From Streptomyces spongiicola (GTDB lineage: Bacteria > Actinomycetota > Actinomycetes > Streptomycetales > Streptomycetaceae): a stretch of DNA of 64,000 nucleotides. The number at the start of each line of letters is the position of its first letter. Position 1 is the first letter of the stretch. The stretch covers positions 2,738,501-2,802,500 of the forward strand of contig NZ_CP029254.1 in assembly GCF_003122365.1 (NCBI RefSeq), given 5' to 3'. The notes under the pieces are model-generated. The model saw only the letters and a program-made list of their open reading frames with translations, did no database searches and was not told the DNA's origin. Positions 1 to 7,920 of the stretch are shown here, piece by piece. A program made the position numbers and the translations under genes.

Positions 1-407
1 GCCCTCAGATACGGCAGGAACGCGTCCATGAAGCGGTACTTCTCGTCCTGGCGCTCGGTGCCGACCTCGCCCGAGGGGAGGTAGAGGCTGGCGACCGTGA
101 CGGCGGGCAGGTCGACCTCGACATAGCGTCCGCTGCCGTCGAACTCCGCGCTGCCGAACCCGGTCCGCACCGCGTCCGGCTCTCGCCTGGTGAGGACGGA
201 GACACCGGCGCGGCCCTTGGCGGCGGCCGGGACGTGCACGGCGTGCCAGCCCTCGGGGCTGCGCACCTCGTCGGGAAGCTGGTGGGCCTCGGCCCGCACC
301 TCCTGGAGGCACACCACGTCGGCGGAGGTCCCGGCCAGCCACTCGACGAAGCCCTTCTTGGCGGCGGCCCGCAGCCCGTTCACATTCACGCTGGTCACAG
401 TGAGCAC
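1..407 (-). CDS. xthA: exodeoxyribonuclease III, N-terminal part (cut by window edge)
   Basis: The reverse strand reads an ExoIII/AP endonuclease N-terminus starting at a GTG whose complement is at 405-407. The first residues, MLTVTSVNVNGLRAAAKKGF, carry the family's first metal/DNA-binding stretch (S-V-N-V-N-G). The second hallmark, DVVCLQEVRA with the metal-binding Glu, follows at about residue 31. About 135 codons are present; the rest, with the catalytic Asp and His, lies beyond position 1. The enzyme removes nucleotides 3'-5' from double-stranded DNA and incises abasic sites in base excision repair. It is divergent from the GNAT gene at 435 with only about 27 bp between start codons, so their promoters must overlap the coding ends. 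Confidence 0.9.
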   Translation of the reverse strand, partial: MLTVTSVNVNGLRAAAKKGFVEWLAGTSADVVCLQEVRAEAHQLPDEVRSPEGWHAVHVPAAAKGRAGVSVLTRREPDAVRTGFGSAEFDGSGRYVEVDLPAVTVASLYLPSGEVGTERQDEKYRFMDAFLPYLR

Positions 408-434
408 CCAGGAACAATAGCCGGAAGACCGGCA

Positions 435-944
435 ATGCATACATGTACGATGTTCCGCATGAACATCCAGCGGATGCGCTTCGACCACCCCGACGCCGTC
501 AAACTGAACGACCAGGTGCAGCTGGAGTACGCCGCGCGCTACGGCGACGAGGGCGATGTCACGCCCCTGGACCCGCTGATGTTCGCGCCGCCGCGCGGAC
601 TCTACCTGCTGGCCTACGACGGGCTGGGCCGCCCGGTCGCCACCGGCGGATGGCGCACCCAGGACGAGAACGCCGAGGGTTACGCGAACGGCGACGCCGA
701 GATCAAGCGGATCTACGTCGTCCCCGAGGCACGCGGCCTCGGCCTGGCACGGCGCGTCCTGGCGGCACTGGAGGAGGACGCCCGCACGGCCGGGCGCACC
801 CGCATGGTCCTGGAGACCGGCACCGCCCAGCCCGAGGCCATCGCCCTGTACGCCTCCAGCGGCTACGAGCCGTGCGCCAAGTTCGGCCACTACCGCGCGC
901 ACGAGAACAGCCGCTGCTTCGCCAAACCGCTCACCCGGCACTGA
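435..944 (+). CDS. GNAT family N-acetyltransferase
   Basis: This is a small acetyltransferase of about 169 residues. The acetyl-CoA binding motif A is visible as IKRIYVVPEARGLGLARRVL (the R-G-x-G-x-A/G loop), followed by the LETGTAQPEAIALYASSGY motif B segment that ends in the usual Tyr. The substrate cannot be told from sequence. The ATG at 435 is preceded by GGAAG at 424-428; an in-frame ATG at 459 is a possible alternative. A longer reading frame runs upstream, but that part overlaps the exonuclease gene on the other strand and is not believable. Confidence 0.85.
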   Translation: MHTCTMFRMNIQRMRFDHPDAVKLNDQVQLEYAARYGDEGDVTPLDPLMFAPPRGLYLLAYDGLGRPVATGGWRTQDENAEGYANGDAEIKRIYVVPEARGLGLARRVLAALEEDARTAGRTRMVLETGTAQPEAIALYASSGYEPCAKFGHYRAHENSRCFAKPLTRH

Positions 945-1257
945 GCCCGGCACCCCTTCCGCCCCTTCCGCTCCCCCCACCCCTTCCGCTCCCTCCCGCC
1001 CCGCCGGCAGGAGAGGACTCACCGATCCCGGGGCTCCGCCGGCCCCCGATGGCACGGGCAGCCCCACCGGCCCCCACCGCTCCCCTGAGCACCCGCGGCC
1101 CCGCCACCGTCAACGACCCCGTCAGTCACGGCAGTCACGGCAGTCACGATGTTCCTGACGCGCTCCTGACAATTCCGCCGCGCCATGGCAACCTTCCTCA
1201 CGAACGTCGATCCGCACCGCTCTCATCCCCCACCTGCCCCGGCAGAAGGAGACATGC
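945..1257. other. intergenic region before secreted peptidase
   Basis: No gene is supported here. The stretch is strongly C-rich on the plus strand at 945-1010, and CAGTCACGG is repeated about three times at 1123-1149. The peptidase promoter should lie in the second half. An AGAAGGA Shine-Dalgarno sequence is at 1244-1250. Confidence 0.6.
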
Positions 1258-2241
1258 GTGAGACGCCATCGCACAGCCGCAGCGATCCTGTTAGCAGTCG
1301 GTGCTCTGCTCACGGGCGGCCTGACGGCCACGACCGCCGCCCACGCCGCCGCACCGGACCCGTCCCCCGCACCCGCACCCGCCCCCGGACCCGCGGCCCA
1401 CCAGGCCACGGCCGCCGAGCAGTTGAAGGCCCGCACCTTCTGGACCGCCGAGCGGATGCGCGCCGCGGCCCCGCTCGACCTCCGCCTCGGCGTGGACGCG
1501 CTGAAGACCCTCAAGGCCCCCGAGCCGGGGGCCGTGACCACGACCGTCGCCCCGACCGCCTTCCCCCAGGCGGGCGGCCCCTGGAACGGCGGAGGCGAGG
1601 TCGTGAAGACCTCCGGCCGTCTCTTCTTCACCTTCCAGGGCCGCAACTCGTCATGTTCGGCGAACGCCGTGACCAGCCAGAACGGCAGCACCGTCATGAC
1701 GGCCGGGCACTGCGTCAAGTACCAGGGCAGCTGGCACACCAACGTCGTCTTCGTGCCCGCGTACGACAACGGCCAGGCCCCGTACGGCCAGTGGACCGCC
1801 ACCAAGACGCTGACCACCCCGCAGTGGGAGGCCACCGAGGACATCAACCAGGACATCGGCGCGGCCGTGCTCGCCCCGCTGAACGGCCAGAAGCTGACCG
1901 CCGTCACCGGGGCCCAGGGCATCCAGTTCAACGGCGGCTACAACAAGCAGATGTACGCCTTCGGCTTCCCGGCCGTGTCCCCGTACGACGGCTCGAAGCT
2001 GATCTACTGCAGCGGGAACAGCTCCAAGGACTGGCTGTTCACCCAGGACCACAGCCTCGGCTGCAACATGACCGGCGGCTCCAGCGGCGGCCCCTGGTTC
2101 ACCGGCTTCGACGAGACGGCGGGCACCGGCCTACAGGTCTCGGTGAACAGCTTCGGCTACGTCTTCCTGCCGAACCGGATGTTCGGCCCGTACTTCGGCA
2201 ATGAGGCGAAGGCGCTGTACGACAGGGCCCAGGCCTCCTGA
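1258..2241 (+). CDS. secreted trypsin-like serine peptidase (S1/V8-like)
   Basis: This is a 327-residue exported peptidase. The GTG start lies 7 bp after AGAAGGA. A Sec signal (RRHR, then a hydrophobic run ending ATTAAHAA) occupies residues 1-31. A Pro/Ala-rich linker and an apparent propeptide follow to about residue 110. The catalytic triad is readable: His151 in VMTAGHC, Asp199 in DINQDIG, and Ser276 in GGSSGGPW. Family members cleave proteins outside the cell; specificity is not deducible, though the G-x-S-G-G form and overall layout recall glutamyl-endopeptidase-like Streptomyces enzymes. It is monocistronic, with a strong hairpin 10 bp after the stop. Confidence 0.88.
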   Translation: MRRHRTAAAILLAVGALLTGGLTATTAAHAAAPDPSPAPAPAPGPAAHQATAAEQLKARTFWTAERMRAAAPLDLRLGVDALKTLKAPEPGAVTTTVAPTAFPQAGGPWNGGGEVVKTSGRLFFTFQGRNSSCSANAVTSQNGSTVMTAGHCVKYQGSWHTNVVFVPAYDNGQAPYGQWTATKTLTTPQWEATEDINQDIGAAVLAPLNGQKLTAVTGAQGIQFNGGYNKQMYAFGFPAVSPYDGSKLIYCSGNSSKDWLFTQDHSLGCNMTGGSSGGPWFTGFDETAGTGLQVSVNSFGYVFLPNRMFGPYFGNEAKALYDRAQAS

Positions 2242-2250
2242 ACCACAGGC

Positions 2251-2281
2251 GCCGGCGGGGGCCATCCGCTCCCCCGCCGGC
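2251..2281 (+). terminator. rho-independent-like terminator after peptidase
   Basis: A perfect 11-bp stem (GCCGGCGGGGG at 2251-2261 with its complement at 2271-2281) has a 9-nt loop. It starts 10 bp after the peptidase stop codon. There is no U-tract, which is common in Streptomyces. Confidence 0.7.
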
Positions 2282-2386
2282 CGCCGGCCGCCGGCCGCAG
2301 CCCGCCGAACGCCATGTCCCCCGACGGGTACATGACTGCGTATGTGACTGCGTACATGACTGCGGATATGACTGCGGCGGAACCGC

Positions 2387-3388
2387 TCAGGGAAGCGGCA
2401 CGCCGCGGGCCGCCAGCCAGAGCGCGTACCACTCCTCGTGGTCGAGGTCCGGCTCCCGTCGTGCGGCCTGCCCGCAGGCGCGGATGCGCTCTGGGCTGGC
2501 GGTGCCGATCACCGGGGAGATCCGCGCGGGGTGGCGCCGCAACCACCACAGCAGCACCGTCTCCGGCGTCACGCCCTTCCGCTCGGCGAGGGACGCGACG
2601 AGCCGGGCCGCGGCCTGCTCCTCCGGCGTCTCCTGCCGCCCGGTGAAACGGCCCTGCGCCAGTGCGCCCCAGGCCTGGAGCTCGATGCCGTTGTCCCGGC
2701 AGTACTCGAGGGTGCCGAAGGGGAAGCCGTTCGAGGCGGCCGCGGGGGTGTTCACGACCACCCCGGCCTCCAGCCAGTCGCGCCGTTGCAGGCTCATCTC
2801 CAGCTGGTTCGCGACGAGCGGCACGTCCAGCCGGGCCTGCAGGGGAGCGATCTGCGCCGCCGCCATGTTGGACACCCCGAACCGCCGCACCAGACCCTGC
2901 CGGTGGAGCGCGGTCAGCGCCTCGGCGAGGTCGTCGGGGTCGGCCAGCGGGTCCGGCCGGTGCAGCAGCAGCACGTCGATCACATCCGTGCGCAGCCGCG
3001 CCAGGCTCTCCTCGACCCGCCGCACGACGGTCCGCCCGCGCAGGTCGTAGATCCCCGGGCGGTCCCCGTCCGCGAGCCGGATACCGCACTTGGTCTGGAC
3101 GACGATCCGCTCCCGCAGCCCCGGGGCACGGGCCAGGACCTCGCCGAAGACGGCCTCCGCCTTGCCGTGCCGGTAGATGTCGGCGTGGTCGAACCTGGTG
3201 ATGCCGATGTCCAGCGCCGCCTCGACCGCCGCCTCGGCGGCGGCTATGTCGCCGGGGCCGTACGGCTCGGTGTCCCATGTCCCGCCGAGCCCCATGCAGC
3301 CGTACAGCAGCCGATCGCCCGCGGCACCCGCCGTGCCTGCCGCGGCTTTCGTGCTCGTCGCGCTTGCCGTGTCCGTCTTCGTCGTCAC
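2387..3388 (-). CDS. aldo/keto reductase
   Basis: This 333-residue protein has the AKR barrel pattern. It shows the catalytic Asp and Tyr in FDHADIY, the Lys in VVQTKCG, the His in LLLHRPD, and the NADPH-binding Ser/Arg region near the C-terminus (SPVIGTASPERIRA). These enzymes reduce aldehydes or ketones with NADPH; the closest overall resemblance is to the YdhF-type oxidoreductases. The GTG start at 3388 is preceded by AGGGTCG. Residues 1-25 are Thr/Ala-rich and probably disordered. It is divergent from the DUF402 gene at 3728. Confidence 0.88.
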   Translation of the reverse strand: MTTKTDTASATSTKAAAGTAGAAGDRLLYGCMGLGGTWDTEPYGPGDIAAAEAAVEAALDIGITRFDHADIYRHGKAEAVFGEVLARAPGLRERIVVQTKCGIRLADGDRPGIYDLRGRTVVRRVEESLARLRTDVIDVLLLHRPDPLADPDDLAEALTALHRQGLVRRFGVSNMAAAQIAPLQARLDVPLVANQLEMSLQRRDWLEAGVVVNTPAAASNGFPFGTLEYCRDNGIELQAWGALAQGRFTGRQETPEEQAAARLVASLAERKGVTPETVLLWWLRRHPARISPVIGTASPERIRACGQAARREPDLDHEEWYALWLAARGVPLP

Positions 3389-3727
3389 CCGGCGACCCTA
3401 CCGGCCCCGGCCGTGCGGAGACGGCGGGAGGGTGCGCGGGCCACTGCCGTCCCTGCGCACCCGGGGGACGCCGGGCACGAGAGGGACGGACCCGGCGGGG
3501 ACACGAAGGGGGCACGACAGGGACGGACCCGACAAGAGCACGCGAAGTGATCACCCTGCGAGGTTGCCCCGTCGCCGTCACTGCCTGCGACTGTCGCACG
3601 ATCAAGGGGCGGTAGCCGTGAGACGGCCCCCGAACGGCCGGCCTACCGCTGAACTCCCGCCCCCGGCGAAAGCCCGGTTCAGACACCGAAATCCTGCCGG
3701 AGTACTGGAGTAATAGGGTTGGCGGTC
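3389..3727. other. divergent intergenic region
   Basis: No gene is supported between the aldo/keto reductase and the DUF402 gene. The stretch from about 3540 to 3727 is locally less GC-rich (for example TAATAGGG at 3711-3718) and should hold both divergent promoters. No clear operator was seen. Confidence 0.5.
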
Positions 3728-4336
3728 ATGAGGTCACGGTTCCGCAGGGGTGAGGTCATCGTCCGGCGCGAGATCCTGGACGGCCGCGAATGGCTGGTGT
3801 ACCCGGTGCGGGTCGCGAGCGACGACGAGCGGGCGCTCGCCGTGTACCTGGCGCAGGGCACGCCGCTCGCCTTCGGGGGCGGCGACTTCCGCTGGGGGCT
3901 GCACCCCTGGACCGAGTTCGAGCACGTGTGGCAGTCCAGTGGCGTCCTCCAGTTGCAGCGCGCGGGGGACGGCTACTCCGTGTGGGGCCGCTGGGCGGAC
4001 GGCACCCTGTCGGAGTGGTACGTCAACTTCCAGGCGCCCCTGGTCCGTACGGAACGGGGATTCGACACGCTGGACCACGAGTTGGATCTGGTCATCCCCG
4101 GCGACGGCTCCCCGTACCGGTGGAAGGACGTCGAGCACTTCGAGGAGCGGGTGCGCACGGGCGGCTTCGACGCCGAAGAGGCGGACGCCGTGCGTGCGGC
4201 GGCCGCCTCCGTCGTGGACCTCGTGGAACGCGGCGCGTGCTGGTGGGAGCAGTGGCGTGACTGGCGGGCACCGGCCGACTGGGCCCCGCCAGCCGCGGTG
4301 GCCCTCCAGGACGGCAACCCGGTGGGCGCGCGCTGA
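3728..4336 (+). CDS. DUF402 domain protein
   Basis: This is a cytosolic protein of about 202 residues with the DUF402 pattern: W-Y-V-N-F-Q-A-P at about residue 97, then DLVIPGDGSPYRWKDVEHFE, where acidic and aromatic residues form the putative metal-binding pocket. The family includes nucleoside di/triphosphatases and FomD-like nucleotidyl hydrolases, but the substrate of this member is unknown. The ATG at 3728 is preferred over the in-frame TTG at 3719. The C-terminal EQWRDWRAPADW helix is typical of Streptomyces members. It is the last clearly core gene before the accessory island. Confidence 0.75.
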   Translation: MRSRFRRGEVIVRREILDGREWLVYPVRVASDDERALAVYLAQGTPLAFGGGDFRWGLHPWTEFEHVWQSSGVLQLQRAGDGYSVWGRWADGTLSEWYVNFQAPLVRTERGFDTLDHELDLVIPGDGSPYRWKDVEHFEERVRTGGFDAEEADAVRAAAASVVDLVERGACWWEQWRDWRAPADWAPPAAVALQDGNPVGAR

Positions 4337-4829
4337 GAGCCCCGCAGCGACGACCGGTCCCGTCCGTCCGTACGACTCGGCGTACAGGGTGAGCAGACAG
4401 TCGCCGTCCACCTGGCCCGCCGGGTCGTCGTCGCGACTGCCCGTCACGCCGTCGACCAGCCGGCTCAGGTCCTCATCGGCCACTCCGCGGTCCGGCATCC
4501 GGGCCGCCAGGTCCGCCCGGGGCCAGGAGCCCGCCAACCGTGTCGTGGACGGTGCCGCCGCCCAGCCGCTCAGCAGCCCGGCAGCCCGGCAGCCCGGCAG
4601 CCCGGCGACCGCGGCGAACTCGTCCGGTACCACGGGGAGGCGGTGCGTCGGAGCCTGCTCGGTTAAAGCACCGCCAGGCCCCGGCCTTGCGAGAGGTCCA
4701 CCCCGGGCCCGTCCAGGGGCTACGGGTCCACCGACTCACTTCCGGATCCGGTGCCCCGGCCCTGACCGGCGGTCCCGGTCCACCCCGCGGGCCGGGGACG
4801 CCACGCACGACCGAAGGAGACGACAGACC
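4337..4829. other. degenerate region at island edge
   Basis: No intact gene could be supported. Open frames exist on both strands but look like GC-bias shadows. GCAGCCCG is repeated three to four times at 4571-4600. This marks the change from core genes to the mobile-element-rich island. Confidence 0.5.
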
Positions 4830-5001
4830 ACCGATGACCGGTGGGACGTGACCCACCTCGGCGAGCGGACCCTGTTCGGAGGTCTTGCCCATCACGCACC
4901 CCGACCACCTCCGTGACACCCACCGGGTGGCGGAGGAACAGGCCGCCGGGCTCGCAACACACACCGGACTCACTCTCGACCTCGAGACCGACGAGTACTA
5001 A
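4830..5001 (+). pseudogene. dead copy of the small immunity-like gene found at 23052
   Basis: Bases 4833-5015 match 23096-23277 almost base for base (GATGACCGGTGGGACGTGAC is shared). The intact gene encodes DDRWDVTYLGERTL followed by YRVTEEQAA. Here one extra base after ACCCTG (about 4873) shifts the frame, and a C-to-A change makes a TAA at 4999-5001 where the intact copy has a Tyr codon. The N-terminal quarter is missing or unrecognisable. Similarity stops around 5015, where an IS110 transposase fragment on the other strand begins, so the element probably truncated this copy. Confidence 0.8.
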
Positions 5002-5015
5002 CTGGAGCAGACCGC

Positions 5016-5396
5016 TTCGTCGCCGGGGCGGGTGGGCCGCAGGTCGCGGCGCATCCTGGCCTGGTCGGCGATCACGTAGGCGTCGCGGGCGTCGGTCTTG
5101 CCCTCGCCGCGGTAGCCGTCGGACGCCCGGTTGACCAGACGGCCAGGGATGTAAAGGCCTTCCTGATCGTGGTTGATCAGCAGGGCCAGCAGCAGTGCGG
5201 GCTCGCCGCCGGTCATGTCGATGGCCCAGGTGACCTCACGGCCGTCGGCCAGAGCCAGGACGTCACTCATCGGTTTCAGCAGCTCGGGCGCGTCGTTGGC
5301 GACCCGACGCGACAACAGCGTCTTGCCGTCCCCGTCCAACGCGAGGCCGTGATGGTGGCCCTTGCCGCTGTCGATCCCCGCCCACATCCGGCTCAT
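5016..5396 (-). pseudogene. IS110-family transposase, N-terminal fragment
   Basis: About 125 residues of the DEDD-type IS110 N-terminal domain are present. The first catalytic Asp is in WAGIDSGKG, an E-containing segment AIDMTGGEP follows, and KTDARDAYVIADQAR supplies the last two acidic residues. Full family members are about 400 residues with a C-terminal Ser-containing domain; that part is missing. The break is at about 5015, directly against the dead immunity-like copy. This is a remnant, not a working element. Confidence 0.85.
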
Positions 5397-5939
5397 CGCG
5401 CTCCTGACGTGCGTGTTCGTGTTCTTCGTACCACGGACGACCTCGCCGGCACTGCTCTACTCAGCGACTTGTTCGCACTTCCTGATCGGCGGCCGAGTCG
5501 TCATGGGGGTGCCGGGCGGTGAAGCGGAGGAAGCCACGAGGCGGCAGCCGACTGACAGGCACACCCAGCACCCCTGGGCGACCCAACCCTACGAATGGCT
5601 CGATCAACCCGATCAAAACGGTGGAGCCGACTGATCCGAGCGGATACCGGCTCACCACGGCCCACGACGGCCCGGCGCGGCGCAAGCGCTGCGCCGGTCC
5701 CGCTCGGTCCCGAGTCGCGGCTGCGCATGCTCCGCGAACGCCCACCGTGTTGCTGCCTCCCGTCGGGTTGAACCATCCCCCGTGCCCAGGGGACAACAGG
5801 GGTGCTCATGCTTCGCTGCGCAGGCTGTCGGCCGACCCTGACGAGCGGGGTGGAACCTGGAGAGCCGCGAAGAGGGCCGGAGCGGCGGTGGCCCGAGGGA
5901 GCCGGCCCTCCACGGACGGGGCTGCGCACGGTAGGCGTC
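5397..5939. other. non-coding or decayed region
   Basis: The first part is the leader of the IS110 fragment. The rest holds no reading frame I can support; the frames present have no recognisable motif. CCCCGTGCCCAGGGG at 5778-5792 can form a short hairpin. No second end of the IS110 element was found. Confidence 0.45.
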
Positions 5940-7714
5940 TCAAGGCTGCACAGGAGTCCCGCCGTTGATGGTGACACCGGTCGCCGCGGCCCAGTAGCCG
6001 GTGAGGGCGCCGGCGGTGATCTGGTACATGGGTCGCCCGTTGACGATGGCGCGGCGGTCGGTGGGCGCGTTGGAGGGATTGGTGAAGGAGACGGTGCGGA
6101 TGGACGCGTCGTCGCCGTCCTCGGTGAAGCGGTACACGTCGACCTCCCGGTTGCCGCCGGGGAAGGTGATGGTGCGGTGGGGGAGGTAGGTGGTGGTCAG
6201 GTACTGGCCGCGGAGGAAGGCGGTCGGCCAGGTCTCGCCGACCCACCAGCCGGTGTAGGCACCGGCGCTGATGCGGTAGTAGATGCCGCGGTCCTGGATG
6301 CGGCGGCGCATGTCGGCGGGGGCCTGTGTCGCCCGGGTGAAGGTGACCTTCTTCGTCTCCAGTTGGGCGTCACGCTTGCTCGCGTCCCACCCGCCGTCGG
6401 CCTTGGTGTCCAGCCGGTACAGGGTGTGGGTACCGGCGGCGAAGGCGACGGTCGAGCCGTCGTCCAGGTAGGGGGAGGGGAAGTCGTCGGTGAGGACGTC
6501 GGTGTGGTAGGCGAAGTCGGGACTGCCGGTCTGCCAGTGCAGTTGGCGGAAGAGGTTGATGTGGTGCTGGTGGTAGCTGGGGGTCGGTATCCGGTGGGTC
6601 TGGCAGTAGTAGGAGTGCCAGCGGACGTTCCGTAGGAGCGGAAAGTAGCGCGCCATGGTGGTGGCCCCGCCGTCGTACAGTGCCAGGGCAAGCTCGTGGC
6701 CGGTGGCCGCGTAGTAGTCCCACAGTCCGAACAAGGCGAAGATCATGCCGTTGTACGTGTAGTCCCCGAACGCGGGCTGCGCGCCGGGGTACTCCTGGAT
6801 CCACAGGTATCCGGTCGCGTTCTTGTGGACCACCCACGGCGTGCCGTCGTCTCCGCGCAGCAGGGAGGCGAAGGCGGCGTCGGCGGCCTGCCGGTACAGG
6901 CTCCGCTCTACGTCGGTGACGGCCTCGAGTTGGGAGAGCTGGATGAACAGGCTGATCGCCTCGCCCTGGGCCATGCCCGAGTACCAGGGTGCTTTGTAGC
7001 TGACGCCGGAGTGTGTCGAGTGGGTGTAGTCGAACGGGTAGGGGAAGTACCACGCGCCGCGCGCCTCGACCCGGCGGTCGATCAGCCGCTTGGCCTGTGC
7101 CTTGGCACGGGTGAGGAAGAGTGCCCTGCGGGTGGCGTCGGTCTCGGTGCGGTAGCTGGTGATGCAGCCGAGTGCGAACTGGATCTGCGTCACCGGCTGG
7201 TCGTAGCCCGGCATGCCCGCGCCCTCGCGTACCTGGATGACCCCCTCGGCGTCGAGGAACAGCTTGTCCGTGTGGGGAGTGATGTTCTCCCATCGCGTGG
7301 GCCGATCCCGCCAGGGCCTCAGATACTCGGGGAGGTCGGTAACCGGCCGGTATCCGTACTGGTTGAACGAGAAGGGGAGCGTGGTGGGGACGTCGCCGGG
7401 CGCCACGCGTGACGAGGGCGCGCCCTGCGCGTAGGGGATACGCCTGCCCGGCCGTGAGATGCGTCCGCCGCCGGTCTGGTCGGGCAGGGGCGGCAGCGGG
7501 GCGTCACCGTTCACACCACGCGGCACGCTGAGCGCCAGGGACCGCGGCTGCCGCGGAGCGGATCGGGCTGGGCCACCGGCGTGGCGACCGCGCCCGTTGC
7601 CGTTGCAGTCCCCGTGAACGTACCGCCGGCGGTGACGGCGATACCGGCCACGGTCCCTTTGGCGGCCAGTCGTATGAGGCCGCGGCGGTCGATGGCCGGG
7701 CGGGACTTGGACAT
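5940..7714 (-). CDS. secreted D-glucuronyl C5-epimerase family protein, frameshifted near the N-terminus
   Basis: The main frame (stop at 5940-5942) encodes a D-glucuronyl C5-epimerase C-terminal-type domain with aromatic signatures such as NQYGYRPVTDLPEYLRPW, SYKAPWYSGMAQGEAISLF and GDYTYNGMIFALFGLWDYY. Family enzymes epimerise glucuronate in polysaccharides. The natural N-terminus lies in another frame: an ATG at 7714 after GAGGGA opens MSKSRPAIDRRGLIRLAAKG, a twin-arginine signal that runs in its own frame to 7511. A single-base indel at about 7540-7560 would join the two. The C-terminal 130 residues hold two copies of a short aromatic repeat (YYRISAGAYTGWWV and MYQITAGALTGYWA), perhaps wall- or glycan-binding. 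Either the gene is recently broken or the base call is wrong. Confidence 0.72.
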
Positions 7715-7867
7715 GACGATGCTTCCCTCGTCTTCTCTCGGGTGCGGTGGCCGGCGATCCGGATCCGCCTGGCAGGGGTGGCGGTGATGCACACAAGGTG
7801 CAGGCCGCCCACTTCAGTTGGTCAGTTGATGGAGGTTAAGAGTGGCCGGTTGCAGGAGCGCGGCCCC

Positions 7868-7900
7868 GGGGGCCTGGTCGTTGTGTGTGACCAGGCCCCC
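7868..7900 (-). terminator. terminator between two secreted-protein genes
   Basis: A perfect 12-bp stem (7868-7879 with 7889-7900, core GGCCTGGTC) has a 9-nt loop. It sits 21 bp beyond the stop of the lectin/FG-GAP gene (7921) and upstream of the epimerase gene. Confidence 0.7.
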
Positions 7901-7920
7901 GCGGTTCGATGTAGGGGTGG

